DNA from: JACVRW01 sp963825345
Lineage (GTDB): Bacteria > Actinomycetota > Thermoleophilia > Solirubrobacterales > Thermoleophilaceae
NCBI GenBank assembly: GCA_963825345.1
Contig: CAWGSQ010000012.1
Span: 682,001-746,000 of the forward strand
DNA: 64,000 nucleotides
Reading direction: 5' to 3'
A program made the translations under genes and the position numbers. Below are positions 23,854 to 32,324 of the stretch, piece by piece; within the stretch, counting starts at the first letter, position 1, and each line of letters starts with the position of its first letter. The notes under the pieces were generated by a model that was not told where the DNA came from, did not search any database, and saw only the letters and a program-made list of their open reading frames with translations.

Positions 23854-24692
23854 CGCGGGCGCAGCGCCTCCATCACCCGGCCGGCCGAGTGCGCACCCAT
23901 GATCAGGCCCTGCGGGCAGGCGCGGCGCACGGTGTGCCAGCCACATCCGGCCAGAACGCGCAGCTCGCGGGTGAGCCCAGGCGCGCGCCCGCGGCGCAGG
24001 TCGCTCGAACGGGCGCCGCGGCCGCGGTGGTAGGCGGCGCGGGCGAGCGGACGGAGCCGGGAGTCGCCCGCAGTGCGCCGATGGTCCACGCCGGCGGCGG
24101 CCAGGTAGACGATCCGGCCGCCCGAGGAGCGCAGGCGCAGGAGCCAGTCCTCCTCGTCGCCATGTGAGCGGTTGAGGCTCTCGTCGAACTCGCCCACCCG
24201 CTCCACCGCCGAGCGGCGCACGGCGAAGTTCGCGCCCCAGACCATCTCCGCCTCCACGTCCTCGTCCCCGAGGTCGAGCGTCGTGATCGGGGGATCCTCG
24301 CGCCCGCAGCTCCGTGGGGCGTTGCCCTCGAGGCGCGGCCTGATCGGACCGCCGAAGGCCTCCGCGTCCGGGTGGCGGGCGGCGCCCTCCACGAGCGCGT
24401 CGAGCCAGCCCGGCGGCACGAACAGGTCGTCGTCGAGGAATGCGACGAGATCGGCATGCGCCTCGCGCACTCCGGTGTTGCGCGCGGCGTTCAGGTTGCG
24501 CCGCTCGCGGCGGACCAGCCGCACGCCGAAGCGCTCGGCGACCTCGGGGGTCGCGTCAGCGGCCCCGTCGTCGATGACGAGGATCTCGTGAGGGGTCCGC
24601 GTACGCTGGCTGCGCAGCGAGTCGAGGGTGACCTCGAGGTACGCAGCACGACCGGCCGTAGGGACCACCACCGTCACGGCGGGCGAATCCAT
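23850..24692 (-). CDS. Glycosyltransferase family 2
   Basis: The 280-aa protein has the GT-A signature VTVVVPTAGRAAYLEVTLDS, ILVIDDGAADATPEVAE, NLNAARNTGVREAHADLVAF and the DDD motif in LDDDLFVPPGW. GANFAVRRSAVERVGEFDES and HGDEEDWLLRLR form the acceptor side with the ED base region. It is the first gene of a four-gene minus-strand operon of glycosyltransferases. The ATG at 24692 has TACGCT 9 bases upstream. Confidence 0.92.
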   Translation of the reverse strand: MDSPAVTVVVPTAGRAAYLEVTLDSLRSQRTRTPHEILVIDDGAADATPEVAERFGVRLVRRERRNLNAARNTGVREAHADLVAFLDDDLFVPPGWLDALVEGAARHPDAEAFGGPIRPRLEGNAPRSCGREDPPITTLDLGDEDVEAEMVWGANFAVRRSAVERVGEFDESLNRSHGDEEDWLLRLRSSGGRIVYLAAAGVDHRRTAGDSRLRPLARAAYHRGRGARSSDLRRGRAPGLTRELRVLAGCGWHTVRRACPQGLIMGAHSAGRVMEALRPR

Positions 24693-24700
24693 CGGCTGGA

Positions 24701-24707
24701 TAGCGTA
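24701..24707. promoter_or_regulatory. Overlapping divergent -10 elements
   Basis: Plus-strand TAGCGT (24701-24706) is 11 bases from the ATG at 24718. Minus-strand TACGCT (24702-24707) is 9 bases from the ATG at 24692. The intergenic space is only 25 bases. Confidence 0.45.
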
Positions 24708-24717
24708 GCCCCGTCGC

Positions 24718-25854
24718 ATGCGCGTCCTCCTCGTACACAACCGCTACCGGATCCAGGGGGGCGAGGAGCGCTCCGTCGAGCTGCAGCTCGAGGCCCTGCG
24801 CCGGGCGGGTGTCGAGCACGCCCTGCTCGAGCGCCGCTCCGCCGACCTCTCACGTCCGCAGGCGGCTCTCGCGCTCCTGCGCGGAGGGCGCGACGAGGAC
24901 GACGTGGAGACCGCGACCCGGGAGCTGGGTGCGGACGTGGTGCACGTGCACAACATGCTGCCGCTGCCCGGGCCGCGCGGCCTCGAGGCGGCCCGCTCGG
25001 CGGGCGCCGCCGTGCTCATGCACCTCCACAACCTGCGGCTCTTCTGCGCCATCGGCGTGGCGGCCCGCGACGGCGGCCCCTGCTTTCGCTGCCACCACCG
25101 CAACACGCTGCCGGGGCTGGCCCTGAACTGCCGCGGCTCGCTGCCGGAGGCCGCGGTCTACGCCGCGGCACTCGCCCGCCACCAGCCCGCCGTGTTCGAG
25201 GCGGTCGACCGCTTCGTCGTCCCGAGCAGCTACGCCGCCGGCCAGTCCGCGCTACTGGGCGTGCCGGCGGACCGGCTCGACGTGCTGCCGCACTACCTGC
25301 CCGCCGAGGCATTCGCCGAGCGCAGCCAGGCGGACCGGGGCCGCTACGCGCTCGTGGCCTCCCGGCTCTCTCCCGAGAAGGGCATCGACGCCGCCGTCGA
25401 GGCCGCGGCGTCCACCGGCATCCGCCTGCGGGTGGCCGGCGAGGGACCGGCCGCGCGGGAGCTCGCGGCCCTCGCCGAGCGGACCGGAGCGCCGGTGGAG
25501 TTCATCGGCCGCCTCGAGCGCGCGAGCGTCGCGCGCGAGCTGGCCGGTGCGGCGATGCTCCTGATGCCGTCGCGCTACCACGAGTTCGCGCCGTACTCGG
25601 CACTCGAGGCGATGGCCGCCGGCGTGCCTGTGATCGCGTCCTCCCTGGGAGGCCTCCCCGAGATGCTCGGCGCACAGCGCTGCGTGCCGCCGGGCGACGC
25701 CGCCGCGCTCGCCGCGCGCATGACGGCGCTCTGGGAGAGCCTCGAGCTGCGCCGCGCGGAGGGCGAGGAGCTGATCGCGAGGGCCCGGGCCGGTCATGGC
25801 GAGGAGCGCTACGTGAGCCGGCTGCTTGAGCTCTACAGCCGCGCGCGCCAGTAG
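24718..25854 (+). CDS. Glycosyltransferase family 4 with Cys-rich loop
   Basis: The 378-aa protein starts VLLVHNRYRIQGGEERSVELQ and has the donor domain YALVASRLSPEKGIDAAVEA, RYHEFAPYSALEAMAAGVPVIAS with the family-4 E-x7-E. A CFRCHHRN segment and a later Cys (LALNC) form a Cys cluster seen in a subgroup of these enzymes, possibly metal-binding. It stands alone on the plus strand and overlaps the convergent reductase gene by 22 bases. Confidence 0.92.
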   Translation: MRVLLVHNRYRIQGGEERSVELQLEALRRAGVEHALLERRSADLSRPQAALALLRGGRDEDDVETATRELGADVVHVHNMLPLPGPRGLEAARSAGAAVLMHLHNLRLFCAIGVAARDGGPCFRCHHRNTLPGLALNCRGSLPEAAVYAAALARHQPAVFEAVDRFVVPSSYAAGQSALLGVPADRLDVLPHYLPAEAFAERSQADRGRYALVASRLSPEKGIDAAVEAAASTGIRLRVAGEGPAARELAALAERTGAPVEFIGRLERASVARELAGAAMLLMPSRYHEFAPYSALEAMAAGVPVIASSLGGLPEMLGAQRCVPPGDAAALAARMTALWESLELRRAEGEELIARARAGHGEERYVSRLLELYSRARQ

Positions 25855-26717
25855 TCGAGCGCGTCGGCCACGGTCTGTTCGAGCGGGATTGCCGGGGACC
25901 ATCCGCTGGCCTCCACCAGCAGCCGCGGGGAGCCGCGGACCTCGGCCACGTCGTGTGCGCGAACACGCGTGGGATCGATCTCGTGCGTGATCTCGACGCG
26001 AGCCGCGCGGCGGGCGTGGTCGATGATCTCCCTGACCGTCGTCGCCCTCCCGCTGCACACGTTGTAGGCGTCCGAGGGCAGATCGACCGCGGCCACGTAC
26101 GCCCGGACGGTGTCCCGCACATCGGTGTAGTCGCGGGCGAGGTCGGGGTTCCCCGTGCGCAGCACACCGCCGCCCGCCGCCTCGGCCTCGGCCACCTGCC
26201 GAGTGATCGTGCCCACCACGTAGGTGTCCGACTGCCCCGGCCCCGCCTGGTTGAAAGCGCGCATTCGGATCACGCGCAGGCCGTGCGCGTCCGCGTACTG
26301 GCCCGCCAGCAGATCGCATGCCGCCTTCGAGACCGCATACGGGTTCTGCGGCCGGAGTGGCGCCGACTCCTCCACCGGAAGGCTTGCGGGCGGGCCGTAG
26401 ATCTCGCCCGAGCTCATCACCACGGCCACGGCGTCCGGCGCCTCGAGACGCAGTGCCTCCAGCACGTTCACGGTCGTCGTGAGGTTGTCGCGGATGACCT
26501 CGGCCGGCTGCTCCCAGGAGCGAGCCACCGAGGCGTGCGCCGCCAGGTGGAACACGCACTCCGGACCCGCGTCGGCCAGCGCGCGCCGTACGGCATCGCC
26601 GTCCAGCAGGTCGAGCTCGGCACGCGGCGGCGCGACCGCCCGGTCGCCGAGCTCCGCGACCAGGTGTCGTCCGACGAACCCGCTTCCGCCGGTGACGAAG
26701 GCGGTGCCCGCGCCCAT
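25833..26717 (-). CDS. rmd: NAD(P)-dependent sugar reductase, probably GDP-4-keto-6-deoxy-D-mannose reductase (Rmd)
   Basis: The 294-aa short-chain dehydrogenase has TGGSGFVGRHLV, the catalytic Y-x3-K in NPYAVSKAACDLL, and RAFNQAGPGQSDTYVVGTI, which is typical of the GDP-sugar reductase group. It lies 3 bases after Gmd, whose product is the substrate of Rmd, giving GDP-D-rhamnose. The assignment leans on this neighbour; a different 4-ketoreductase (for example a GDP-6-deoxy-talose enzyme) is possible. Confidence 0.8.
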   Translation of the reverse strand: MGAGTAFVTGGSGFVGRHLVAELGDRAVAPPRAELDLLDGDAVRRALADAGPECVFHLAAHASVARSWEQPAEVIRDNLTTTVNVLEALRLEAPDAVAVVMSSGEIYGPPASLPVEESAPLRPQNPYAVSKAACDLLAGQYADAHGLRVIRMRAFNQAGPGQSDTYVVGTITRQVAEAEAAGGGVLRTGNPDLARDYTDVRDTVRAYVAAVDLPSDAYNVCSGRATTVREIIDHARRAARVEITHEIDPTRVRAHDVAEVRGSPRLLVEASGWSPAIPLEQTVADALDYWRARL

Positions 26718-26720
26718 CGC

Positions 26721-27710
26721 CTAACCCGCTTGCTTTTGCGGCACTCCGCGCCCGAGCAGCTCGAGATCGGAGTCCACCATCCGCCGGATCATCTCCTCGA
26801 AGCTCGTCTGCGGAACCCAGCCGAGCTTCTCCTTCGCCTTGGTCGCGTCGCCCACGAGGTGCTCCACCTCCGCCGGGCGCAGGAAGCGCTCGTCGATGCG
26901 CACGTATTCATCCGAGGGGAGCCCGACGTGGTCGAAGGCCACCTCCACGAGCTCGCGCACGCTGTGCACCTTGCCGGTGGCGATCACGTAGTCGTCCGGC
27001 TCGTCCTCCTGAAGCATCAGCCACATCGCCTCGACGTAGTCGCGTGCGTAGCCCCAGTCGCGCTCGGCGTCGAGGTTCCCGAGCGAGAGCTCGTCGTGGA
27101 GGCCGAGCTTGATGGCGGCCGCCGCGTGCGTGACCTTGCGAGTGACGAACTCGAGCCCGCGGCGCTCGGACTCGTGGTTGAACAGGATCCCGGCCGCGGC
27201 GAAGAGGTCGTAGCTCTCGCGGTAGTTCACGGTGATGAAGTGGGCGTAGCACTTGGCCACCCCGTAGGGGGAGCGCGGGTAGAACGGCGTTGTCTCTCGC
27301 TGCGGGACCTCCCGGACCATCCCGAACATCTCCGACGAGGACGCCTGGTAGAAGCGCGCTCCGGGCGCCACCTCGCGCATCGCCTCGAGCATGCGCGTGA
27401 CGCCCACCGCGGTGAACTCAGACGTGAGTACCGGCTGCGACCAGGAGGCCGCCACGAAGGACATCGCCGCGAGGTTGTAGATCTCCTCCGGCTCGCACTC
27501 GCGCATCACGTCCACGAGCGAGCGCTGGTCGAGGAGGTCGCCGGTGTGCAGGATCAGGTCGTCACGGAATCCCTCGAGCCGCTGGAACGTCTCCGTCGAG
27601 GAGCGCCGCACCATGCCGTGCACCTCGTAGCCCTTCTCGAGCAGGAATTCGGCGAGATAGGAGCCGTCCTGCCCCGTGATTCCGGTGACGAGCGCGCGCT
27701 TTGCAGCCAT
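26721..27710 (-). CDS. gmd: GDP-mannose 4,6-dehydratase
   Basis: The 329-aa protein matches Gmd closely: ALVTGITGQDGSYLAEFLLE, MVRRSSTETFQRLEG, YQASSSEMFGMVREVPQ (Ser/Thr and Glu of the active site), SPYGVAKCYAHFITVNY (Y-x3-K) and NFGYxRDY-like LDAERDWGYARDYVEAM. It converts GDP-D-mannose to GDP-4-keto-6-deoxy-D-mannose in the cytosol with bound NADP. It sits in a run of four minus-strand nucleotide-sugar genes with overlapping or touching ends. Confidence 0.95.
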   Translation of the reverse strand: MAAKRALVTGITGQDGSYLAEFLLEKGYEVHGMVRRSSTETFQRLEGFRDDLILHTGDLLDQRSLVDVMRECEPEEIYNLAAMSFVAASWSQPVLTSEFTAVGVTRMLEAMREVAPGARFYQASSSEMFGMVREVPQRETTPFYPRSPYGVAKCYAHFITVNYRESYDLFAAAGILFNHESERRGLEFVTRKVTHAAAAIKLGLHDELSLGNLDAERDWGYARDYVEAMWLMLQEDEPDDYVIATGKVHSVRELVEVAFDHVGLPSDEYVRIDERFLRPAEVEHLVGDATKAKEKLGWVPQTSFEEMIRRMVDSDLELLGRGVPQKQAG

Positions 27711-28690
27711 CAGCCGGCCACCCTCTCCTGATTCCGAAGCCAGGTCACGGTGTCTGCGATCCCCTCTCCGAGGCCGATGCGGGCCTCCCAGCCGAGCAGC
27801 CGCTTCGCCTTCTCAACGGACGGCCAGCGGCGCTGCACGTCCACCTCGAAGCTCGGCAGGTGCTTCAGCTCGAACTCCGCCGGATCGCGCCCGGACGCCT
27901 CCCAGATGATCTCGGCGATGTCGGCGACGGTCCGCTCGTCCGACGCCGAGATGTTGAAGTCCTCGTTCTCGCCGGCCGCGCTCTCCATGGCCGTGACGAT
28001 GCCATCCGCGATGTCGTCCACGTGCGTGAGCGTGCGTGTCTGCTCGCCCGAGCCGAAGATCTCGAGCGGGTGCTGCCCCGAGAGCGCCTTGCGGATCAGG
28101 TCCGGGACGGCGTGGGCGATCCCCGGTTCGTCGTCCGGCAGCTCGCCGGGCCCGTAGGCGTTGAAGGGGCGGCAGATCGTGTATGGCAACTGGTGCTCGT
28201 CGTGGAGCGCGAGGCAGTATTTCTCGCCGGCCAGCTTGGAGAAGCCGTATGCCGACCTCGGCGCCGGGCAGCTGTGCACGTGGCCCTCCGTGGTCGGGAA
28301 CTCGGTCGCGTTCTCGAACACCATCGAGGACGATACGTACACGAGGCGCTCCACCGGTTCCTCGAGGGCCGCGCGGAACACGCCGTTGTAGAGGCCGTTG
28401 TTCACCTCGAGCAGCGTGTGCGGGAGCCTGTGGAAGTTCGCGATGCCGCCGACGATCGCCGCGAGGTGGATCACCTGCGTGCAGTCCGCCATCGCCGCGC
28501 GCGCCGCGCCCGGCTCGCGCAGATCGCCCTGGTGAAGCTCGCACGCCTCGGCCATCCAGGCGGGCGCCTCGCGCTGGTCGGACACGCGCACGGTCCAGCG
28601 GCCAGCGTCGACGTCACCACCGCGCAGCAGCCGTCTGACCACGGCCGAGCCGATCGTGCCGGCCCCGCCTGTCACGAGCACCCGGCTCAC
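27710..28690 (-). CDS. NAD-dependent nucleotide-sugar epimerase/dehydratase
   Basis: The 326-aa extended short-chain dehydrogenase has VLVTGGAGTIGSAVVRRLL, IHLAAIVGGIANFHRLPHTL, VSSSMVFENATEFP and SAYGFSKLAGEKYC with the Y-x3-K pair. The overall pattern resembles UDP-glucose 4-epimerase or GDP-mannose 3,5-epimerase relatives; I cannot choose between them. GTG at 28690 overlaps the stop of the dehydrogenase gene (GTGA) and its own stop touches gmd, so the four genes form one unit. Confidence 0.82.
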   Translation of the reverse strand: MSRVLVTGGAGTIGSAVVRRLLRGGDVDAGRWTVRVSDQREAPAWMAEACELHQGDLREPGAARAAMADCTQVIHLAAIVGGIANFHRLPHTLLEVNNGLYNGVFRAALEEPVERLVYVSSSMVFENATEFPTTEGHVHSCPAPRSAYGFSKLAGEKYCLALHDEHQLPYTICRPFNAYGPGELPDDEPGIAHAVPDLIRKALSGQHPLEIFGSGEQTRTLTHVDDIADGIVTAMESAAGENEDFNISASDERTVADIAEIIWEASGRDPAEFELKHLPSFEVDVQRRWPSVEKAKRLLGWEARIGLGEGIADTVTWLRNQERVAG

Positions 28691-29922
28691 TCTGCGATCA
28701 CGCGCTCGTGCGCTTCGCTGAACACCGAGCGCGAGCCCGTCACGTTCCAGGGGTCGACCACGAGGGTGCCCTCCGGCAGGCGCTCGAGCAGGCCCTCGAA
28801 GGCCGAGTGGTTCGTGGCCACCACAACCGCGTCCGCGCCCTCGAGCACCGCGTCGAGCGGCTCGGACTCCGCCGGCACGTGCGGGTCGTGCCGGGCCACA
28901 TGTGCCAGCTCGCGCTCGAGCATGCGGACGAGCTTGTAGGAGAGCGAGTCGCGCACGTCGTCGGAGTCGCGCTTGAAGGTGAGCCCGAGCACCGCGATCT
29001 TCAGGTCGCGAAGCGATCCGCCGAGCCGCGACTTCAGGCCCTTGACCACGAACAGCGGAACCGTCTCGTGCACGCGCGATACGGCGAGCAGCATGCCGGG
29101 AGCGCTCGAACGCTCCTCGGAGAACGTGAAGTCCTTGCGCAGGCAGGCGCCCGCCGTGAGCCCCGGGGCCGCCATCCCGCCGCGCGGGTAGTCGTGGTTG
29201 ATCAGCCCGATCACGTCGAACACGTTCGCGCCGTACTGCTCGCACTCCATCATCAGGAGGTTCGGCAGCGCGAACTGCGTGTAGCGCAGGATGTTGGTCC
29301 AAATCTTGGCCAGCTCGGCCTGCACCGGAGTGGTGTGGACGATCTCGGTGCCGAAGGCCTCGAACAGCTCGGCCGCCTTCCCGCCTGAGTGCTCGCCCAC
29401 GCCGCCGACGATGCAGGGCAGCGTCGCGATCTCCTCGAGGAAGTGGTTCTCCGCGATCCGCTCCGGCACGTGCGAGACGAACAGGTCCTCGCCCACCCGG
29501 AATCCGCGGCGCTGCTCGACGTAGCCGGCCACCCACTCGGTGGTGCCGGGCGCCACGGTCGAGCGCAGGATCAGCGAATGGCCCTCGCGCAGGACCGGCA
29601 GCAGGTCGTCGACCACGCCGCGCACGTGCGAGATGTCGATCTCGATGTGGACGTACGACGGCGTGTGCGGGGTGAGCACGATGTGGTCCGCCTGCGCGGC
29701 GTCCTGCACCGCCCGCGTCAGCTCGAGCCGGTCGCCCTCGAGCACGCGCTCGAGCAGCTCCTGCGTGCCGGTCTCCGAGAACGGCATCTGGCCGGCGGAG
29801 AGCTGGTCCAGCACCCCCTGCTGGCGCTCCACGCCGATGGTCCGCAGCCCTCTATCCGCGAACGACAGCGCGAGGGGAAGGCCGACCCGGCCGAGGCCGA
29901 TGACGGCAACGCTCGCTTCCAT
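28687..29922 (-). CDS. Nucleotide-sugar dehydrogenase (UDP-glucose/UDP-ManNAc/GDP-mannose dehydrogenase family)
   Basis: The 411-aa protein has ASVAVIGLGRVGLPLALSFA (NAD-binding), RSTVAPGTTEWV, the catalytic Cys C260 in GACLRKDF, and KIAVLGLTFKRDSDDVRDSL in the third domain. These enzymes oxidise a sugar C6 alcohol to a uronic acid in two steps. The CLRKD variant (CLPKD is usual) keeps Cys, Lys and Asp. The sugar is uncertain; the overall pattern is nearest to the WecC-like group. TAGACT lies 7 bases before the ATG, so transcription of the four-gene run can start here. Confidence 0.87.
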   Translation of the reverse strand: MEASVAVIGLGRVGLPLALSFADRGLRTIGVERQQGVLDQLSAGQMPFSETGTQELLERVLEGDRLELTRAVQDAAQADHIVLTPHTPSYVHIEIDISHVRGVVDDLLPVLREGHSLILRSTVAPGTTEWVAGYVEQRRGFRVGEDLFVSHVPERIAENHFLEEIATLPCIVGGVGEHSGGKAAELFEAFGTEIVHTTPVQAELAKIWTNILRYTQFALPNLLMMECEQYGANVFDVIGLINHDYPRGGMAAPGLTAGACLRKDFTFSEERSSAPGMLLAVSRVHETVPLFVVKGLKSRLGGSLRDLKIAVLGLTFKRDSDDVRDSLSYKLVRMLERELAHVARHDPHVPAESEPLDAVLEGADAVVVATNHSAFEGLLERLPEGTLVVDPWNVTGSRSVFSEAHERVIAE

Positions 29923-29929
29923 GCGAGGC

Positions 29930-29935
29930 AGTCTA
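29930..29935 (-). promoter_or_regulatory. TANNNT -10 element overlapping the WecG-like gene stop
   Basis: Minus-strand TAGACT contains the TAG stop (29933-29935) of the upstream gene and ends 7 bases before the ATG at 29922. Confidence 0.5.
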
Positions 29936-30745
29936 TTTACGCTCGCTGAGGTACTGGCGCGCGAACGCCAGCACGAAGCGAGGGTTGAAGTAGAGGTAGC
30001 GCGGCAGGAGCCGGCGCGGCTCCTGGGCGATCCGGTAGATCCACTCGAGGCCGCGCTCCTGCATCCACGACGGCGCCTGGGAGATGCGCCCGGCGTGGAA
30101 GTCGAAGGCGGCGCCCACCGCGCACATCACGGGCACGTCGAGCCGCTCGCGCATGCGCGCCATCCACTTCTCCTGCTTCGGCACGCCGATGCCCACCCAC
30201 AGCACGTCCGGCCGCGCCTCGTTGATCTGAGCGACGAGGGCGTCCTCCTCCTCGGCCGTCATCGACCGGAAGGGCGGCGAGTAGCCGCCGACGATGTTGA
30301 TGCCCGGATGGCGCTTGCGGAGGTTGAGCGCGAGCTGCACGAGCGAGCCCTGGTCGCGGCCGCCGTAGAGCCAGACGCGGTGGCCGCGCTCGGCGCAGCG
30401 GTCGTTGTAGCGCAGCATCAACTCGGGGCCGTAAACGCGGTCGTCGAGGTTCCCCCCGAGCAGGTTCGCCGCCCAGACGACGGGCATGCCGTCGGGCAGC
30501 ACTAGGGTGGCGCCCCGGAGCGCCTCGCCCATCTCGGGATCGTCGTACCCGACCGTGAGTGCGTGCACCGCCACCGCGCACACGTAGCCGAGCTCGCGGG
30601 TCTCGACCATGGCATCCATCGCGTCGATTGCCGTCCGGTAGTCGGTGAGTGCGACGGGCGTGCCGAGGATGTCGCGCGTGGGGATCTCGGCGGCCGCAGA
30701 GACAGGCCCCGATACCCCCTGTGGTTGCGGCTCGACGCGGGTCAT
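29933..30745 (-). CDS. WecG/TagA/CpsF-family glycosyltransferase (GT26)
   Basis: The 270-aa protein carries the family blocks VVLPDGMPVVW-like TLVLPDGMPVVWAANLLGG, RVWLYGGRDQGSLVQLAL, VLWVGIGVPKQEKWMARM and GAAFDFHAGRISQAPSWMQ, ending in RFVLAFARQYL. Members transfer ManNAc or a ManNAcA-type sugar to a lipid-linked acceptor on the cytosolic membrane face. The neighbouring nucleotide-sugar dehydrogenase would fit if it makes a ManNAcA-like donor; this is an inference. Divergent from the first flippase gene. Confidence 0.93.
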   Translation of the reverse strand: MTRVEPQPQGVSGPVSAAAEIPTRDILGTPVALTDYRTAIDAMDAMVETRELGYVCAVAVHALTVGYDDPEMGEALRGATLVLPDGMPVVWAANLLGGNLDDRVYGPELMLRYNDRCAERGHRVWLYGGRDQGSLVQLALNLRKRHPGINIVGGYSPPFRSMTAEEEDALVAQINEARPDVLWVGIGVPKQEKWMARMRERLDVPVMCAVGAAFDFHAGRISQAPSWMQERGLEWIYRIAQEPRRLLPRYLYFNPRFVLAFARQYLSERK

Positions 30746-30759
30746 TCAGGCGGTCGGGA

Positions 30760-30765
30760 AGTGTA
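30760..30765 (-). promoter_or_regulatory. Possible -10 element for the WecG-like gene
   Basis: Minus-strand TACACT lies 14 bases before the ATG at 30745, leaving a short untranslated leader of roughly 7 bases. Confidence 0.3.
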
Positions 30766-30783
30766 GCCCTCCGGAGACGCGCG

Positions 30784-30789
30784 TAAGCT
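30784..30789 (+). promoter_or_regulatory. TANNNT -10 element for the first flippase gene
   Basis: TAAGCT ends 8 bases before the ATG at 30798, consistent with a leaderless transcript. Confidence 0.45.
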
Positions 30790-30797
30790 GGCCGACC

Positions 30798-32324
30798 ATG
30801 CGTGGCTCCGGCGAGGCGCGGCTGGTCGCGTCCGGCGCCGTGCTCCAGCAGCTCGCTCAGGGCCTTGGGCTGCTCGCGTTGCTCGCGATCGTGACGCTGC
30901 TGGCCAGGGACCTGCGCGTGGCCGAGCTTGGCGCCTACGGGCTGGTGGCATCGCTCGCCGGCTATCTGCTCGTGCTGCGCAACAGCGTCGCGAGCTCCGC
31001 GGTGAGGGCGATGGCCGGCGCCGCGGACCCCGAGGAGCGCGGCCGCGTGTTCGCCGCGGCGGCGGCGCTCTACGTCGTGGTCGGGCTGGCCACAGGGGTG
31101 CTGATCGCGGGGGCCGCCCTGGCGGTGGCGGGGTTGGTGCTCGAGGGCGAGCTGGCCCGCCAGGCCCGCATCGGCGGGCTGGGCCTCGGCGCGCTCACCG
31201 CCGTGGGGATAGCGGCGAGCGTGTACCTCGACGCCCTCCGTGCCGAGCGCAGTTTCGCGCAGGCCGCGGGCGCCGAGATGGCCGCCGTCCTGGTCTACCT
31301 CGTCGTGATGGTGACGCTGGTGCTGGCGGACGCGGGGCTGGACGTCCTGATCGCCGTGAGCGGGGCGCTCCCGCTCCTCAGCGGCGTAATCTGCGCTGCG
31401 ATAGCCCGGCGTGCCGGCCTTCCGCGCAGGCTCGGCCGGAGCGGCCGCGAGCGCCGCCACACGGCGGCCATCGTGCCGACCGCCGGCTGGCTGCTCGTGA
31501 TCGAGCTGTCGAACCTGTGCATGTACGCGTCCGGGCGGATCGTGCTCGGCGCCTACCGCACGCCCACGGCCGTGGGGCTGTACGAGGGCCCGGTGCGCTC
31601 CCACAACCTGCTCTATGCGCTGGGCGGCGCGCTCGCGGTGCCGACCGTGCCGACGGCGTCGCGCTACGTGGCCACGGGCGACGAGCGCCGTCTCCACGCG
31701 CTCGCCATTCGCGGCAGCCGGTACACGCTGGCGCTGTTCGTGCCCCTGTGCGTGACGCTGATGGCACTCGCGGAGCCGATCCTCGGCGTCTGGCTCGGCG
31801 ACCGCTACAGCGGCGGCGCCACGGCGCTCACAATCCTCGTTGCGTACTGGCTGCTCTACGGCGCGCTCGTGGTGACCCCCGGCTTCCTCGTGGGCGTGGG
31901 GCGCGCGCCCCAGGTCGCGCGCCTCATGGTGGTGCTCGCCGTGTCGAACCTCGCGCTGGCGCTGCTGCTCACGCCCGAGCTGGGGGTGGAGGGCCCGGCG
32001 CTCGCGACCACGATCCCCTTCGTGCTCGCCTTTCCGCTGATGCTTCGCATCGGAGTGCTGGCCACGGGCGTGTCCGTGTCCGCGCTCGTGCGCCGCGCGT
32101 TCGTGCCGGCCTACGCTCTCGGCGCCGTGCTCGCGGCCATCCTCGTGGCGGTTCGCCTGCTCGCGGAGCCCTCCGGCCTGGCGGCGGTCGGCCTAGTCGC
32201 CGTCGCCGGCGTGCTGGCCACCTGGGCCGGCTTCTACCTGCTCGTGTTCGACGAGGGCGAGCGCGCGCTAGTGAAGTCCCTGCTCCGCCCGGTCCGCGAT
32301 CAGGCGAGCGAGGGCGAGCGATGA
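30798..32324 (+). CDS. Wzx-type polysaccharide flippase (MATE/MOP superfamily)
   Basis: The 508-aa protein has about 12-14 membrane helices and the Polysacc_synt layout: LLALLAIVTLLARDLRVAELGAYGL in helix 1-2, an Arg-rich loop in the middle (RRLGRSGRERRH), and GRIVLGAYRTPTAVGLYEGP, a common block of these flippases. It moves undecaprenyl-linked glycans across the membrane. Its 3' end overlaps the convergent oxidase gene by 57 bases. A second flippase is encoded at 40.0 kb, so two different glycans may be moved. Confidence 0.85.
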   Translation: MRGSGEARLVASGAVLQQLAQGLGLLALLAIVTLLARDLRVAELGAYGLVASLAGYLLVLRNSVASSAVRAMAGAADPEERGRVFAAAAALYVVVGLATGVLIAGAALAVAGLVLEGELARQARIGGLGLGALTAVGIAASVYLDALRAERSFAQAAGAEMAAVLVYLVVMVTLVLADAGLDVLIAVSGALPLLSGVICAAIARRAGLPRRLGRSGRERRHTAAIVPTAGWLLVIELSNLCMYASGRIVLGAYRTPTAVGLYEGPVRSHNLLYALGGALAVPTVPTASRYVATGDERRLHALAIRGSRYTLALFVPLCVTLMALAEPILGVWLGDRYSGGATALTILVAYWLLYGALVVTPGFLVGVGRAPQVARLMVVLAVSNLALALLLTPELGVEGPALATTIPFVLAFPLMLRIGVLATGVSVSALVRRAFVPAYALGAVLAAILVAVRLLAEPSGLAAVGLVAVAGVLATWAGFYLLVFDEGERALVKSLLRPVRDQASEGER

